Shown here: piece by piece, positions 53,510 to 63,996 of the stretch
Layout: every line of letters begins with the position of its first letter
Position numbering within the stretch: position 1 is the stretch's first letter
DNA from: Pycnococcus provasolii
Taxonomy: Eukaryota > Chlorophyta > Pseudoscourfieldiophyceae > Pseudoscourfieldiales
Length of the DNA stretch: 64,000 nt
Reading direction: 5' to 3'
NCBI GenBank assembly: GCA_049487715.1
Contig: CP150567.1
Location: forward strand, 558,001 to 622,000
Program-made: the position numbers and the translations under genes
The notes under the pieces: generated by a model
What the model was told of the DNA's origin: nothing
The model's database searches: none
What the model saw: only the letters and a program-made list of their open reading frames with translations

Positions 53510-55300
53510 ATGTCCGCCATGGCTCCACATGTGTCCACGTCAGCAACGCCGGAGATGATTGGCCTTGCTTCCCAGGACTCTGCTTCCCAGGAATGCGCGT
53601 CCTCGTGCGTATCGGGATGGGTCGTACGCTTCTCCTCCTCCTCCTCGTCCTCGGCCTCTGAGGATAGGTCCCCCCCCGAAGAAGTCTCTTACGCGCATAT
53701 GGCCACACTGGCAACGGGACCGCCGGTTTCTGTTCTTAAGCGTCTTGGGTATTCGTCTGCTCACGCTGGCCGTGGCTGTGCCATATGCGGGGAGAGTCTG
53801 CCGGCACTTATGGAAACAGGCAGTGCAAGTGGGTCTTCCACCTCGGGCTCGTCTTGGAACTACGGACACACGCATATGGGGGGCGATCAAGAACAGTCGA
53901 ATCTGAACAACAGCAACGCACCAACCTTGGTCGACCCACCGACTTTGTTTGCGGCGTTTCAAGCCTCCGCCGAGGGGGCGGAAGGTATGCCAGGTCAGCA
54001 TATTCGATTCACGCGAAGTCTCGACGGCGGACGCACGTTCGAAAAGACGAGGGCGGTGGTCTTCAACGCGCTCACGCCTGCTTGGTCGCCAGTTCTGCAC
54101 TACGACAGTGACAAGAACACGCTGCTTCTTTTCTACACGGAGAGCTGTCGCGTCGTGTCACCAGGCGGAGACGTTAAGGTGAAGCGAAGCACTGATTTTG
54201 GACGCACGTGGTCTCCCCCTCAACTCGTGTACTCGCACGACGCCGACGGAAGTGTGCCAAAAGTTCTTGCGAACAAACTGTGTGTCCTGCACAACCGTAC
54301 CGCAGACGGGGACGTGCGAGAAAGGTGGGTTCTGCCATTTTGGAGAGAGCCAGCGCAGCAGTGGAAGCAGCAGCACGACGTCAAGACGGACGAGGCTGGA
54401 AGCGCGACGTCAGCGGAGCAATATCATCCCATGCTCGATGCCGCCCATCTTCGGGACAATCTCGCTTCAAGCGCGGTTATGCACGGCATGCCATGTGACC
54501 ACGGCGCGGCGGGCGCTGGAGTGCTCATCTCCGACGATCGAGGGAGCACGTGGACCAGTCACGGCTTCATCGTCGCGCCGCCAGAGGACAACACGTGGCT
54601 GATTGAAAATGCCTGTTTTGAGCTTCCCAAGCCTCGCCACATCGTAGCCATCGAACGCGATGATGCGCCATCCTTTTACAGCGGCTGCTACGTTCACCAG
54701 CTATTCCGATCGAGCGCAGGGGTCGCTTACCTGTCAACCTCGACGGATGATGGCATGACGTGGCAAAAAGCCGAGCGTGTGTCAAGCTTGCCTAACCCCA
54801 ACTCCAAGCTATCGGCGTGCACACTCCCCCGTGGTGACGACGACGACGCGCTCCTGTCGACAGCACTTTTAGCGTACAATCCTTCAACGACGCGCCGTGC
54901 GCCGCTGCATGTGAGCATGTCGAACGATCCAGCAGATCCCGAGAGCTGGCAAACGGTTTGCGCTGTCGAAGCGGATCCTGACGGGCACTTCGCGTATCCA
55001 ACCATATGCGTTCTCGAAGCGAATGTGCAGAAATCATATTACGAGCAGCAGCTGAATCCCTCCGCTATACCGGCGACAGGTCGACGAACGATTCCTGCTG
55101 ACGCCGCTTCGTTTGGGGTTGCGTATAGTGTATGGAAGGAAGGCATCAAGTTTCAAGCTTTCCTGCTCGACCGTGGCTTTGAGAAGTCGCTCTTCACGAA
55201 GCCGAAGCCAGGTAGATTTGTATTGAAAACACGTGGCGATGCGCTCACGACTGGAGGGATCGTTCGACTGGAGGGCGATTTCTTGGGTTATCGAGAGTAG
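53510..55300 (+). CDS. BNR/Asp-box sialidase-family protein
   Basis: The first ATG of the frame is at 53510 (596 residues); the frame above it has only GTG. The N-terminal ~150 residues are Ser-rich and hydrophobic in parts, perhaps a leader or linker. Four Asp-box motifs of a six-bladed propeller are visible: SLDGGRTF (~170), STDFGRTW (~227), SDDRGSTW (~340) and STDDGMTW (~410). A LPNPNSK segment near 428 recalls predicted bacterial neuraminidases (COG4692). An Arg triad cannot be assigned by eye, so activity as exo-sialidase is unproven and a related glycosidase or lectin is possible. Head to head with the GLTP-like gene; it converges with the LRR gene across 57 bp. Confidence 0.85.
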   Translation: MSAMAPHVSTSATPEMIGLASQDSASQECASSCVSGWVVRFSSSSSSSASEDRSPPEEVSYAHMATLATGPPVSVLKRLGYSSAHAGRGCAICGESLPALMETGSASGSSTSGSSWNYGHTHMGGDQEQSNLNNSNAPTLVDPPTLFAAFQASAEGAEGMPGQHIRFTRSLDGGRTFEKTRAVVFNALTPAWSPVLHYDSDKNTLLLFYTESCRVVSPGGDVKVKRSTDFGRTWSPPQLVYSHDADGSVPKVLANKLCVLHNRTADGDVRERWVLPFWREPAQQWKQQHDVKTDEAGSATSAEQYHPMLDAAHLRDNLASSAVMHGMPCDHGAAGAGVLISDDRGSTWTSHGFIVAPPEDNTWLIENACFELPKPRHIVAIERDDAPSFYSGCYVHQLFRSSAGVAYLSTSTDDGMTWQKAERVSSLPNPNSKLSACTLPRGDDDDALLSTALLAYNPSTTRRAPLHVSMSNDPADPESWQTVCAVEADPDGHFAYPTICVLEANVQKSYYEQQLNPSAIPATGRRTIPADAASFGVAYSVWKEGIKFQAFLLDRGFEKSLFTKPKPGRFVLKTRGDALTTGGIVRLEGDFLGYRE

Positions 55301-55357
55301 CAAATTAAAATTAATTTATTCTATAGTACATACAAGTCAAGTCCGATTCATTCGCCT

Positions 55358-58300
55358 TCACTCGGGCATGGGCGCACCTCCTCCGTCGAATTCCAAGCCG
55401 GAGAAGCGCAGACCTGGCGCGTAATTGTCGCACGCACGGGTCAAACCTGCCACAATCGCAGCTTCCTCGCGCGACACACGTGACAACCGCGAAAAGGAGA
55501 GGTTCGTCAACACACCGGGGCGTCGCGCAATGCCTTCGGGACGCATGAGAGCATGCTTGAGCGCGATGAGATCGAGCGGCGGCGAGAATGTCGCCGCAAT
55601 GTCACGAGCACTGTCCGATATGTCAGGAACAATGATAGGAGGCAGAGGCTCCTCCTCCTCCTCCACTTTTTTCTTTGAACCTTTCTTCGAGTTATCTCCG
55701 CCCGAGGCCTTTTTGGGTTTCTTCTTCTTTTTCTGTCTCGACCGCTCCTCCTCGAGCTGACCAAGTCGTCGAGCCTTGTACGCCGCATCGGCATCCCTCA
55801 AAAACGCATGCGCCTGATCCATGCACTCTATGCCGCTCGCATCTGGTGTTTCGGAGCGATTTCGTTCCATGGCGTAAACGAGAAGCTGAATGAGACCGAC
55901 GCCACCAAGTCCTGAAGTCGACACGTTAAGATCCTGCAGCATTGTGTTGTTTTCCATCGCGCCAGTGAGCAGAAGCGCCGCCTCCTCTCCACCGAGGTGC
56001 ATGTTGCTGATGTTGAGGGACTCGAGCGTATCGTTGTCTTGCAGCATCGCACAAACAGAACGAAAGCAAGCCAGTGTTGCGCACGTGTTCCATGCTACAT
56101 TGAGGGTTTTTAGCGTGTAATTCGTTCGCATGCTTTCCATGATTCGGTCCATGCCAACACGTGTGATTCGATTGCATCCAATACTCAGCGTTTCAAGTAC
56201 GGATCCAGAACTAATCGCGGATGCAAGATGTGCCGCACCGCGGTCGCCAATGTCGCAGTTGAAGAGTGACATTGACGTCAGCCGCTGTTTTTTAGGGTGA
56301 ACGTGCTGAGTGTGGAACAGATTAGCGGCGGCATGCGCTCCCATAGGCCCAATCTTGTTATCGGCAAGATCAAGCTCCGACAGTTTAGGATGCGCCCGGA
56401 TGCTCTGCAGAAGAATCGCAGCCTCGATTGGCGTGAAGTGATTGTCTGCAACACTTAAGCTGGTCATATGCTTATTGCACTTCAGAGCAGTGCAAAGCTC
56501 TGTTATCACAGACGCGTCCTCGCGATGTTGAAAGTCGTCGAGGTTAAGGTTGTCAAGCGACAGCTCCGCACGCAGAACAGGCGGCTTTTCTGGTTCATTG
56601 GCGTTGGCAGTACGTCCGATACCGATGCTTCGTGGCCTGAGCGATAGACGTCCGCCAAGCTTGAGGGTATTCAGCACCACAGATGTCGACAACATCGACT
56701 GCGTCAGCCGCGCCATCTGCGCGGGGGGGAGAACCCAGTTTCCCGCATCCATGGAGGATGAGAGTTTTCCACGCCTCTTTGATAGAGAGAGCGCAACCTG
56801 CCCGTGCCCAGCAACCATCGTGTCGCCCCTTAGCCCGTGATTGACGGATTCCCAGTTCGAATGGTTGGTGTACATCTGCTTGATTCGATCGACAGGCGAT
56901 TTGGGCATTTGCGTGTCTGTAGAGTACCCCTGGCCGAAGCATCGGTTGAACTGATCAGCATACTTGACGGTGTCGAAAAAGTTTGACGACGCGTTTGATT
57001 GCAAGCTCTCCGTAAAGGACACGACCTTGTCAAATTTTGCTTTCTGTTTTGCCGCCGACGATTCGGGTGTTACGGGTGTTTCCACCGACGGTGGAATCTC
57101 AGTGCCAACAGCGTCATCGTGCTTGACGGATGGCTCCGACGTGGTAGGATCGAGTGTGATGCCCGCAGACGACATTCGCCTCATCGTGGCGCGCATGAGA
57201 AACTTCGGCTGCGGCTGGGTCTCAGAGCTGGACTTATTTCCAGTCTCGTCTGAAGTTTCGTCGCCGTCCACCGCCGTCATTCCCGAGTGCGCCTTTTCCA
57301 GCTGCTCCTCCACCTCGTGCCAAATAAGATTTGCATCCATGAGCTCTTCACCCTTCGCCATGGCCATGGCTTTGCGCACCGCTGATTCGCTGGATGAGTT
57401 GACAAAACCAAATCCCGTGCCGCGATGATGCGAGGCTTCTCCAAGCTCCTCGAGGTCGTCCTCCATGATCGCATCCCTGACCACGGCATTTCGGCGCAAC
57501 CTTCCGGTGGGATGGTACGGCACGCCCGGCTGGGGGTCAAACATCGGTATGGGCGGCTCCGGCTCGGGTTCCGGCTCAGGAGGAGGAGGTGGGGGAGGTG
57601 GGGGAGGGGGAGGGGGCGGCGGCGGCGGCGGGAAGTAGTCCTCAAAGCGTGACGGTCGCTCAAGCGCCGCGATGATTCGGGAGTGCACGTCACGCACATT
57701 CTCGAGACTGTGAAGTTCAATGCCAAAGTGGTCACGCACCTTGCCTTCAATCTCGCCGTGCTTGAGCAACATTTCCACCTTCGGATCCCGCACTTGGTCA
57801 GGCGAAGCTTTCGGGGTGGAAGGCTTGCCTCGTCTTGGAGGCTTACCTCGTCTGTACCCGCCGATGGTCACGCCAGGGATGAGCTCGTTCGCCATGTGCT
57901 CCGGTCCAAGTAACAGCCTCCTCTGGTGTTTGATGCCATCCAGGTACTTTTTGAAGCGACGTGGACCGAGTTCGTTGCGCTTCGCCGGGCCGTGCATAAC
58001 AGCGCGCGCATCCAGCATCGTCGAGCCGCCGTCTGCCGTGTGCATGACATACTGCCCTATGCCCGAACGGAAGCGTTCCGTGGTTCGCATCATGCCTGGT
58101 GTGGGTCGGTCAACGAGCTCCGAGGACCACAGAGCGATGCGTCGTTCCAGTTCTTCCTCGTCCTCCCACCAGTTTTGCTCGCTGAGGTCGCCCCACGTCG
58201 ACCTCTCCGCGCTCCTGTACTGAGCAGACTTACCAACCTCCTGCGACGAGACTTTCTGCTTCAGACGTGACTGTGGCCGTGCGCCCCTCCGAGACGACGA

Positions 58301-58901
58301 AGGCGAGGGGAAACGCAGACTGCGACATCGGCGTCGAAGTTGAGGCTGTGTGCGGCCGACCACCCGCGCCGACTGCCGGTGCGGACCTCTCGGCCGCCAG
58401 CGCGAGTGGCGCCATTGGCGAGACGAGGCTCCTTTCCGAGAGACTCGCTGCGGCGCTAGCGGGTCTTGACGCTGTGGGCACATCCCCTTGGCTTCCGCGC
58501 GGTAGCCACTTGGTGCTTTTCGCCGTCCTCGTTTGCCAGTGCGTGACTGCGTGGTTTCCCTGTTTTCTGAACGCGTGTCTCGCCGAGGGCGTGCGTGCCG
58601 AAGCTGCCGAGTGCTAGGATCCTCCGAGGAGTTCAGAAGAACCACCCCGTGAATCCCTAAGCCCGTGAGGCCCCAAAGCCGAAGCCGCGCCTTCATGACG
58701 AGGCCGACGAGAGGAACTAGCATTGCGAGAGGAAGAAGCAGGTGCAAGAAGAAGATCGCCACGAGTTGTGTAAGGCGAAGGGGAAGCTGATGAAGCAGAA
58801 GAAGCACGGTAAGCCGCCTGCAAGTTCGAATACGAATACAATGAGAGCGCGGAGTGAGGACGATGAACTGTGTCGTTGTTGTTGTTGTGGATGGGCGCCA
58901 T
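55358..58901 (-). CDS. RNI-type leucine-rich-repeat protein, probably three exons
   Basis: The C-terminal two thirds are one long frame. It has a poly-Pro/Glu-Pro segment, then ribonuclease-inhibitor-like LRRs (LSVADNHFTPIEAAILLQSI, ELDLADNKIGPMGAHAAANL, LNISNMHLGGEEAALLL), and a Lys-rich tail. The frame's Arg-rich upstream part looks like a shadow. A better model is exon 1 (58901-58646, ATG, MAPIHNNNND), a 174-nt intron, exon 2 (58471-58234, Ala/Ser-rich), a 52-nt intron with perfect GTAAGT donor (58233) and CTCAG acceptor (58182), then exon 3 to the TGA at 55358. Phases agree throughout and give 1105 residues. The LRRs suggest a protein-binding scaffold; no enzymatic domain is seen. Exact splice sites are inferred. 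Confidence 0.7.
58182..58233 (-). other. Predicted 52-nt intron in the RNI-type LRR gene
   Basis: GTAAGT donor (58233) and GACCTCAG acceptor (58182) with correct phase. An alternative acceptor at 58215 would give a 19-nt intron, also in phase. Confidence 0.55.
58472..58645 (-). other. Predicted 174-nt intron in the RNI-type LRR gene
   Basis: Donor GTGGTT (58645) and acceptor CCCACAG (58472) skip stop codons and join two Ala/Ser-rich segments in frame. The donor is not a strong consensus. Confidence 0.5.
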
Positions 58902-59179
58902 GGCGAAAGGCTTGGGATGACCTTGAGGAGGGAGGTTGGAGGGAGGATTCTGGGGCACCTCAAAATGGGGGCAGGCAGTCAACGGGCAGTCCAGTCCAGT
59001 CGAGGGATCTAGTCGAGGGGGGCCCAAACTTATAACCGGGGGGGGATTGGAGGATTTGATTCGGGGTTGGATGATTCGGGGTTTGAGAAATTCCTTACCC
59101 CCGAATGCCGAATCAATCCCCCAAATGCTTCCTGGATGGAAGTTTGACGTGACGTCCGTTTCCTCCATTTATTTTTGCC

Positions 59180-60157
59180 ATGTCGGCGCACTCTGTGGAC
59201 CCTGTGCTCCCGGAGGGAGAGTTGGCGTACGAAGCGCTCCGACTCGCCTTCATACCGTGGCAGCGCGAAAGACGCATTGCGAAGGAGCAAGAGCGTATTC
59301 GCTTTGCGCGACTTTCGTCGAGAGTGATTGCCGCGGGTTCCTGACACTCGCTTGCTCTGCGAAGCGACGGAAATGTCGCGTGCTGGGGACGCAACGACGA
59401 CGGCCAGGCGCCTCCCGCCGGCGTCGACGGCGACTTCGTCATGGTTGCAGCGGGTCAATGGCACTCGCTGGCACTCCGACGCGACGGCGGTATCACGTGC
59501 TGGGGACGCAACCACCATGGCCAAGCGCCTCCCGCCGGCGTCGACGGCGACTTCGTCGCAATCGCTGCGGGTAAACGTCACTCGTTGGCGCTGCGACGTG
59601 ACGGCACCATCGCGTGCTGGGGTGCCAACTACAGCGGTAGGGCGCCTCCCGCCGGCGTCGACGGCGACTTCGTCGCAATCGCTGCGGGATGGGCTCACTC
59701 GCTCGCGCTTCGACGCGACGGCAGCATCGCGTGCTGGGGACTGAACGACGAAGGCCAGGCGCCTCCCGGCGGCGTCGACGGCGACTTCGTAGCAATCGCT
59801 GCGGGGAGCGACCACTCGCTCGCACTTCGACGCGACGGCAGTATCGCGTGCTGGGGACTGAACGCCGACGGCCAGGCTCCTCCCGGCGGCGTCGACGGTG
59901 ACTTTTTCGCAGTCGCTGCGGGAAACTGGCACTCGCTCGCGCTTCGTCGCGATGGCACCATTGCGTGCTGGGGAGCCAACGACCACGGTCAGGCGCCTCC
60001 CGGCGGGGTCGACGGCGACTTCGTAGCAATTGCTGCGGGTTACTGGCACTCGCTCGCGCTTCGACGCGACGGCGGCATCGCGTGCTGGGGACGCGACGAC
60101 CACGGCCAGGCGCCTCCCGCCGGCGTCGATGGGCTATTCGGACAAGTCGACATGTAA
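59180..60157 (+). CDS. RCC1/BLIP-II-like repeat protein interrupted by an in-frame TGA
   Basis: From the ATG at 59180 the frame reads an acidic-to-basic helical leader (MSAHSVDPVL, later RRIAKEQERI), then RCC1-type repeats of 37 residues: HSLALRRDGxIACWGxNxxGQAPPxGVDGDFVxIAAG. Eight repeat steps are seen. A TGA at 59342 sits where other repeats have TGG (AAGxWHS), so it looks like a single G-to-A nonsense change in the first repeat. The open part downstream begins at an ATG at 59441. Repeats of this type form seven-bladed propellers used in chromatin, GTPase-exchange or binding roles; none can be assigned. Near-identical units suggest recent expansion. It could be a pseudogene, a sequence error, or translated from the internal ATG. 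Confidence 0.7.
59374..60146 (+). repeat. Array of 111-bp RCC1-type repeat units
   Basis: About seven units of 111 bp share strings such as CGTCGACGGCGACTTCGT and CACTCGCTCGCGCTTCGACG. Differences cluster in the variable loops, as expected for a propeller. Confidence 0.88.
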
Positions 60158-60334
60158 GGCAAAAACTGTTTAACTATGCCTGTGGTACTTTAAAAGAGTC
60201 ACACCATCCTATTCTACTTCATTGTATCGGCTTGTCAGTTAGGATACAGATACAGATTGTTACAGAATGTATTGGCTGAGTTGTGAAACATCCTCCGCCA
60301 ATCCCAAGTGAGTAGGGTACAGTGGTAATACATA

Positions 60335-63300
60335 TTACAAGCAAGTCTTGTCGGACATCTGCGCCACAAGTGTGCTCACAGCAACAAGACGCGCGGCGCG
60401 TTCATCGGGCGTACGCGCATACTTTGAAACGAGCAGGTCCGCGGCAGACACCAATCGACCTTCAACATCATAAATAGTTTGTACACTCTCAGCAAGTTCC
60501 ACCGCACGAGGAGCGAGCGCGGATCTTAACGTTTGCGCGAGTGCATCTGACGGTGGTGCGGCGGTAGCTGTTGATGGTGGGGCCGCGGAAGCACTTGATG
60601 GTTGAGTCGCAACAACTGACGAAGGCGGTGCGGCGTCGAAGTCGCCGAAGCCATCGTCGTCGTCAGCTTCAGCGACAATGGAAGGTCCTGGTGGTGATGC
60701 GGCGTCGAAGTCGCCGAAGCCGTCATCGTCGTCAGCTGCAGGGGCTATGGAAGGTCCTGGTGGTGGTGCGGCGTCGAAGTCGCCGAAGCCGTCATCGTCG
60801 TCAGCTTCAGGAGCAATAGAAGGTCCTGGTGGTGCTGCGGCGTCGAAGTCGCCGAAGCCGTCATCCTCCTCTGTGGGAGTGCTGACGAACGGCTCTGGCA
60901 AAGGTGCGGCATCAACCGTCGATGGTGCTGCGGCGTCGAAGTCGCCGAAGCCGTCATCCTCCTCAGTGGGAGTGCTGACGGACGGCTCTGGCACAGGTGC
61001 AACATCAACCGTCGATGGTGGTACGGCGTCGAAGTCGCCGAAGCCGTCGTCCTCCTCTGTGGGAGTGCTGACGGACGGCTCTGGCAAAGGTGCGGCATCA
61101 ACCGTCGATGGTGCTGCGGCGTCGAAGTCGCCGAAGCCGTCGTCCTCCTCCGTGGGAGTGCTGACGGACGGCTCTGGCAAAGGTGCGGCATCAACCGTCG
61201 ATGGTGCTGCGGCGTCGAAGTCGCCGAAGCCATCGTCGTCGTCAGCTGCAGGGGCTATGGAAGGTCCTGGTGGTACGGCGTCGAGTCGCCGAAGGTAGTC
61301 GAGCTTCAGGAGCTGAGGTCTGGTGGTGCTGCGGCGTCGAAGTCGCCGAAGCCGTCGTCCTCCTCAGTGGGAGTGCTGACGAACGGCTCTGGCAAAGGTG
61401 CGGCATCAACCGTCGATGGTGCTGCGGCGTCGAAGTCGCCGAAGCCGTCATCCTCCTCAGTGGGAGTGCTGACGGACGGCTCTGGCACAGGTGCAACATC
61501 AACCGTCGATGGTGGTACGGCGTCGAAGTCGCCGAAGCCGTCGTCCTCCTCCGTGGGAGTGCTGACGGACGGCTCTGGCAAAGGTGCGGCATCAACCGTC
61601 GATGGTGCTGCGGCGTCGAAGTCGCCGAAGCCGTCGTCCTCCTCCGTGGGAGTGCTGACGGACGGCTCTGGCACAGGTGCGGCATCAACCGTCGATGGTG
61701 CTGCGGCGTCGAAGTCGCCGAAGCCGTCATCCTCCTCTGTGGGAGTGCTCACGGACGGCTCTGACAAAGGTGCGGAATCAACCGTCGATGGTGCTGCGGC
61801 GTCGAAGTCGCCGAAGCCGTCGTCAGCATCAGAGATGCCTGTGTCTTGCGGTTGCGGCGGTTGTGCAACGATCTCAAGTGAGGCAGCGTCGTCGATCGCA
61901 GGACCGGGTGTCGCTTCAGCGCTCCCGCTCAACGCGAACATGTCCTCGGAGAGCGGCGCTGGTGTCGGCGCTACAGCAGCCTGCTCACCGAAAAGGTCCT
62001 CTGACAGAGGCGCACCGCCAGCTGGTGCCGGTGTAGCCGCACCGCCGGCATCATTGAACGCGCCGAAGCCGTCGTCAGCATCAGCGATGCCTGTGTCTTG
62101 CGGTTGCGGTGGTTGTGCAACGATCTCAAGTGAGGCAGCGTCGTCGATCGCAGGACCGGGTGTCGCTTCAACGCTCCCGCTCAACGCGAACATGTCCTCG
62201 GAGAGCGGCGCTGGTGTCGGCGCTACAGCAGCCTGCTCACCGAAAAGGTCCTCTGACAGAGGCGCACCGCTCGCGTCACTAAATTCGCCAAAGCCGTCGT
62301 CAGTATCAGAGATGCCTGTGTCTTGCGGTTGCGGCGGTTGTGAAACGATGTCAAGTGAGGCAGCGTCGTCGATCGCAGGTACGGGTGTCGCTCCAACGCT
62401 TCCGCTCAACGCGAACATGTCCTCGGAGAGCGGCGCTGGGGTCGGCGCTACAGCAGCCTGCTCACCGAAAAGGTCCTCTGACAGAGGCGCACCGCCGGCA
62501 TCATTGAACGCGCCGAAGCCGTCGTCAGCATCAGAGATGCCTGTGTCTTGCGGTTGCGGCGGTTGTGAAACGATCTCAAGTGAGGCAGCGTCGTCGATCG
62601 CAGGACCGGGTGTCGCTTCAGCGCTCCCGCTCAACGCGAACATGTCCTCGGAGAGCGGCGCTGGTGTCGGCGCTACAGCAGCCTGCTCACCGAAAAGGTC
62701 CTCTGACAGAGGCGCACCGCTCGCGTCACTAAATTCGCCAAAGCCCTCGTCAGTATCAGCAGTGCCTGTGTCTTGCGGTTGCGGCGATTGTGCACCCACC
62801 TCAAGTGAGGAAGGGTGGTCGATCGCTGGTGCATGTGTCGCTTCCATACGCTCTCGCTCAACGCGAACATGTCCTGCGATAGCGGGCTGGTGTCAGCGCT
62901 ACAGCAGCCTGCTCACCAAAAGGTCGTTAGGCGCACCGCTCGCGTCACTAAATTCGCCAAAGCCGTCGTCAGCATCAGCAGTGCCTGTGTCTTGTGGTAG
63001 CGGCGATTGTGCACCCACCTCTAATGGGAAGGGTGGTGCTGGTGCATGCGTCGCTTTGATACCTTCGCTGAACGCGAACATCTCCTGCGATAGCTGTGCA
63101 CCGCCAGCTTGTGCCGGCGTAGGCGCACCGCTCGCGTCACTAAATTCGCCAAAGCCGTCGTCAGCATCAGCAGTGCCTGTGTCTTGTGGTAGCGGCGGTT
63201 GTGCAACCACCTCTAATGGGAAAGGTGGTGCTGGTGCATGCGTCGCTTTGATACCTTCGCTGAACGCGAACATCTCCTGCGATAGCTGTGCACCGCCAGC

Positions 63301-63959
63301 TTGTGCCGGCGTAGGCGCACCGCCGGCGTCACTAAATTCGCCAAATTCGTCGTAGGCGACGGCGTTACCGGTAACGTGTGGTAGCGGCGTTTGTCCCACC
63401 CCCCCGAACATATTGCTTGATTGCGGTGCTGGCGTTGGCGCGACGTCGACCTGCTCAGCGAAAAGGTCTTCTGAGAGCGGTGTAACCCCTACGCCGTGCA
63501 CTGGAGTGAGCGTACTGCCGGCGTCGTTGAACGCGCCGAAATCGTCGTCGGCGTCAACCTTAGCGGATGGAAGATTTTGTTGCTTTGGCTGCTGCGACAC
63601 TTTAAGGCTTGCATAGTAGTCGTCGAACGAAGGTAGTGTCGTACTCGCCGTCCCTGTTCCTGCCGAGCCATTTGTAGCTGGCTTGCCAAGAGCCTCGGTC
63701 GCGAGCGCGCCAAACACTGCATCCGCTTGCGCCTTTTGCTTCGCCTGAACGGTGCGCTCGGCGTCCTCGAAGTCTCCAAAGTCGTCCGTGTTCGTTTGCA
63801 GGTGTTGTTGCTGCATCGGCATCGGCATTGGCATCGGCATCGGCATGGGCTGTTGCATCATCACCTGACTGTCTGTTTGGATTTGAGAAAAGTGGGAATA
63901 GGAAGAATGGTGCTGCTGAGGAGTCCCAAAGACGACATGATTATTGTTATTATTATTAT

Positions 63960-63994
<35 letters not shown>

Positions 63995-63996
63995 AT
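60335..63996 (-). CDS. Highly repetitive acidic FG[D/E/A]F-motif protein, frame broken twice; reaches the window edge
   Basis: Three minus segments (63996-62899, 62847-61306 and ~61240-60335) clearly form one gene. The N-terminus starts at an ATG (63996) with poly-Gln and poly-Asn, or continues beyond the window. The body holds at least 22 motifs of the form DDGFGDFD, DDGFGAFN or DDGFGEFSD, set in Pro/Ala/Ser-rich linkers with LSEDLFG and LSEDMFAL words. Acidic [D/E]FGxF motifs are known ligands of clathrin-adaptor ear domains (gamma-synergin, aftiphilin type), so a membrane-traffic accessory role is inferred. The last ~70 residues are a compact helical C-terminus (LRSALAPRAVELAESVQTIYD). The frame breaks at about 61255-61320 and 62880-62930 coincide with small deletions relative to neighbouring repeat copies. 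Pseudogene or assembly error is not decided. Confidence 0.68.
60630..61840 (-). repeat. 93-bp (and shorter) tandem repeats coding GFGDFDAA units
   Basis: Units coding EEDDGFGDFDAAAPSTVD plus a linker recur about every 93 bp, with shorter DDDDGFGDFDAAPPPGPS units at the 3' end. Many copies are nearly identical, so collapse or misassembly is easy here. Confidence 0.88.
61830..63330 (-). repeat. Second repeat family of about 130-260 bp coding FGAFND/FGEFSD units
   Basis: Longer units contain the FG[A/E]F motif, LSEDLFGEQAAVAPTPAPLSEDMFAL-type words and QPPQPQDTGI. Four or more copies are nearly identical and two further copies are diverged near 63000-63330. Confidence 0.82.
63811..63994 (-). 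repeat. GGCATC hexamers and CTG triplet runs at the N-terminus
   Basis: A (GGCATC)n tract near 63817-63849 codes Met-Pro pairs. A (TTATTA) tract near 63942-63961 codes Asn, and a (CTG)n tract of about ten units (63963-63993) codes Gln. All are likely length-variable. Confidence 0.85.

Noticed and set aside
58237-58640. Arg/Ser-rich middle of the long LRR frame as coding
   Set aside because: The same DNA in another frame gives a more natural Ala/Ser sequence with splice signals at both ends, so the Arg-rich reading is taken as a shadow.
59030-60103. 357-codon minus-strand frame opposite the RCC1 repeats
   Set aside because: Shadow of the repeat array; it lacks the RCC1 consensus seen on the plus strand.
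59374-60146. Regular 111-bp repeats resembling a CRISPR array
   Set aside because: Units are coding, much longer than CRISPR repeats, without unique spacers, in a eukaryotic context.
61367-63355. 662-codon plus-strand frame rich in Ser/Lys/Pro
   Set aside because: It is the complement of the FGxF repeats. Repeats without stops on one strand give long shadows on the other; the minus reading has conserved motifs and a compact C-terminus.
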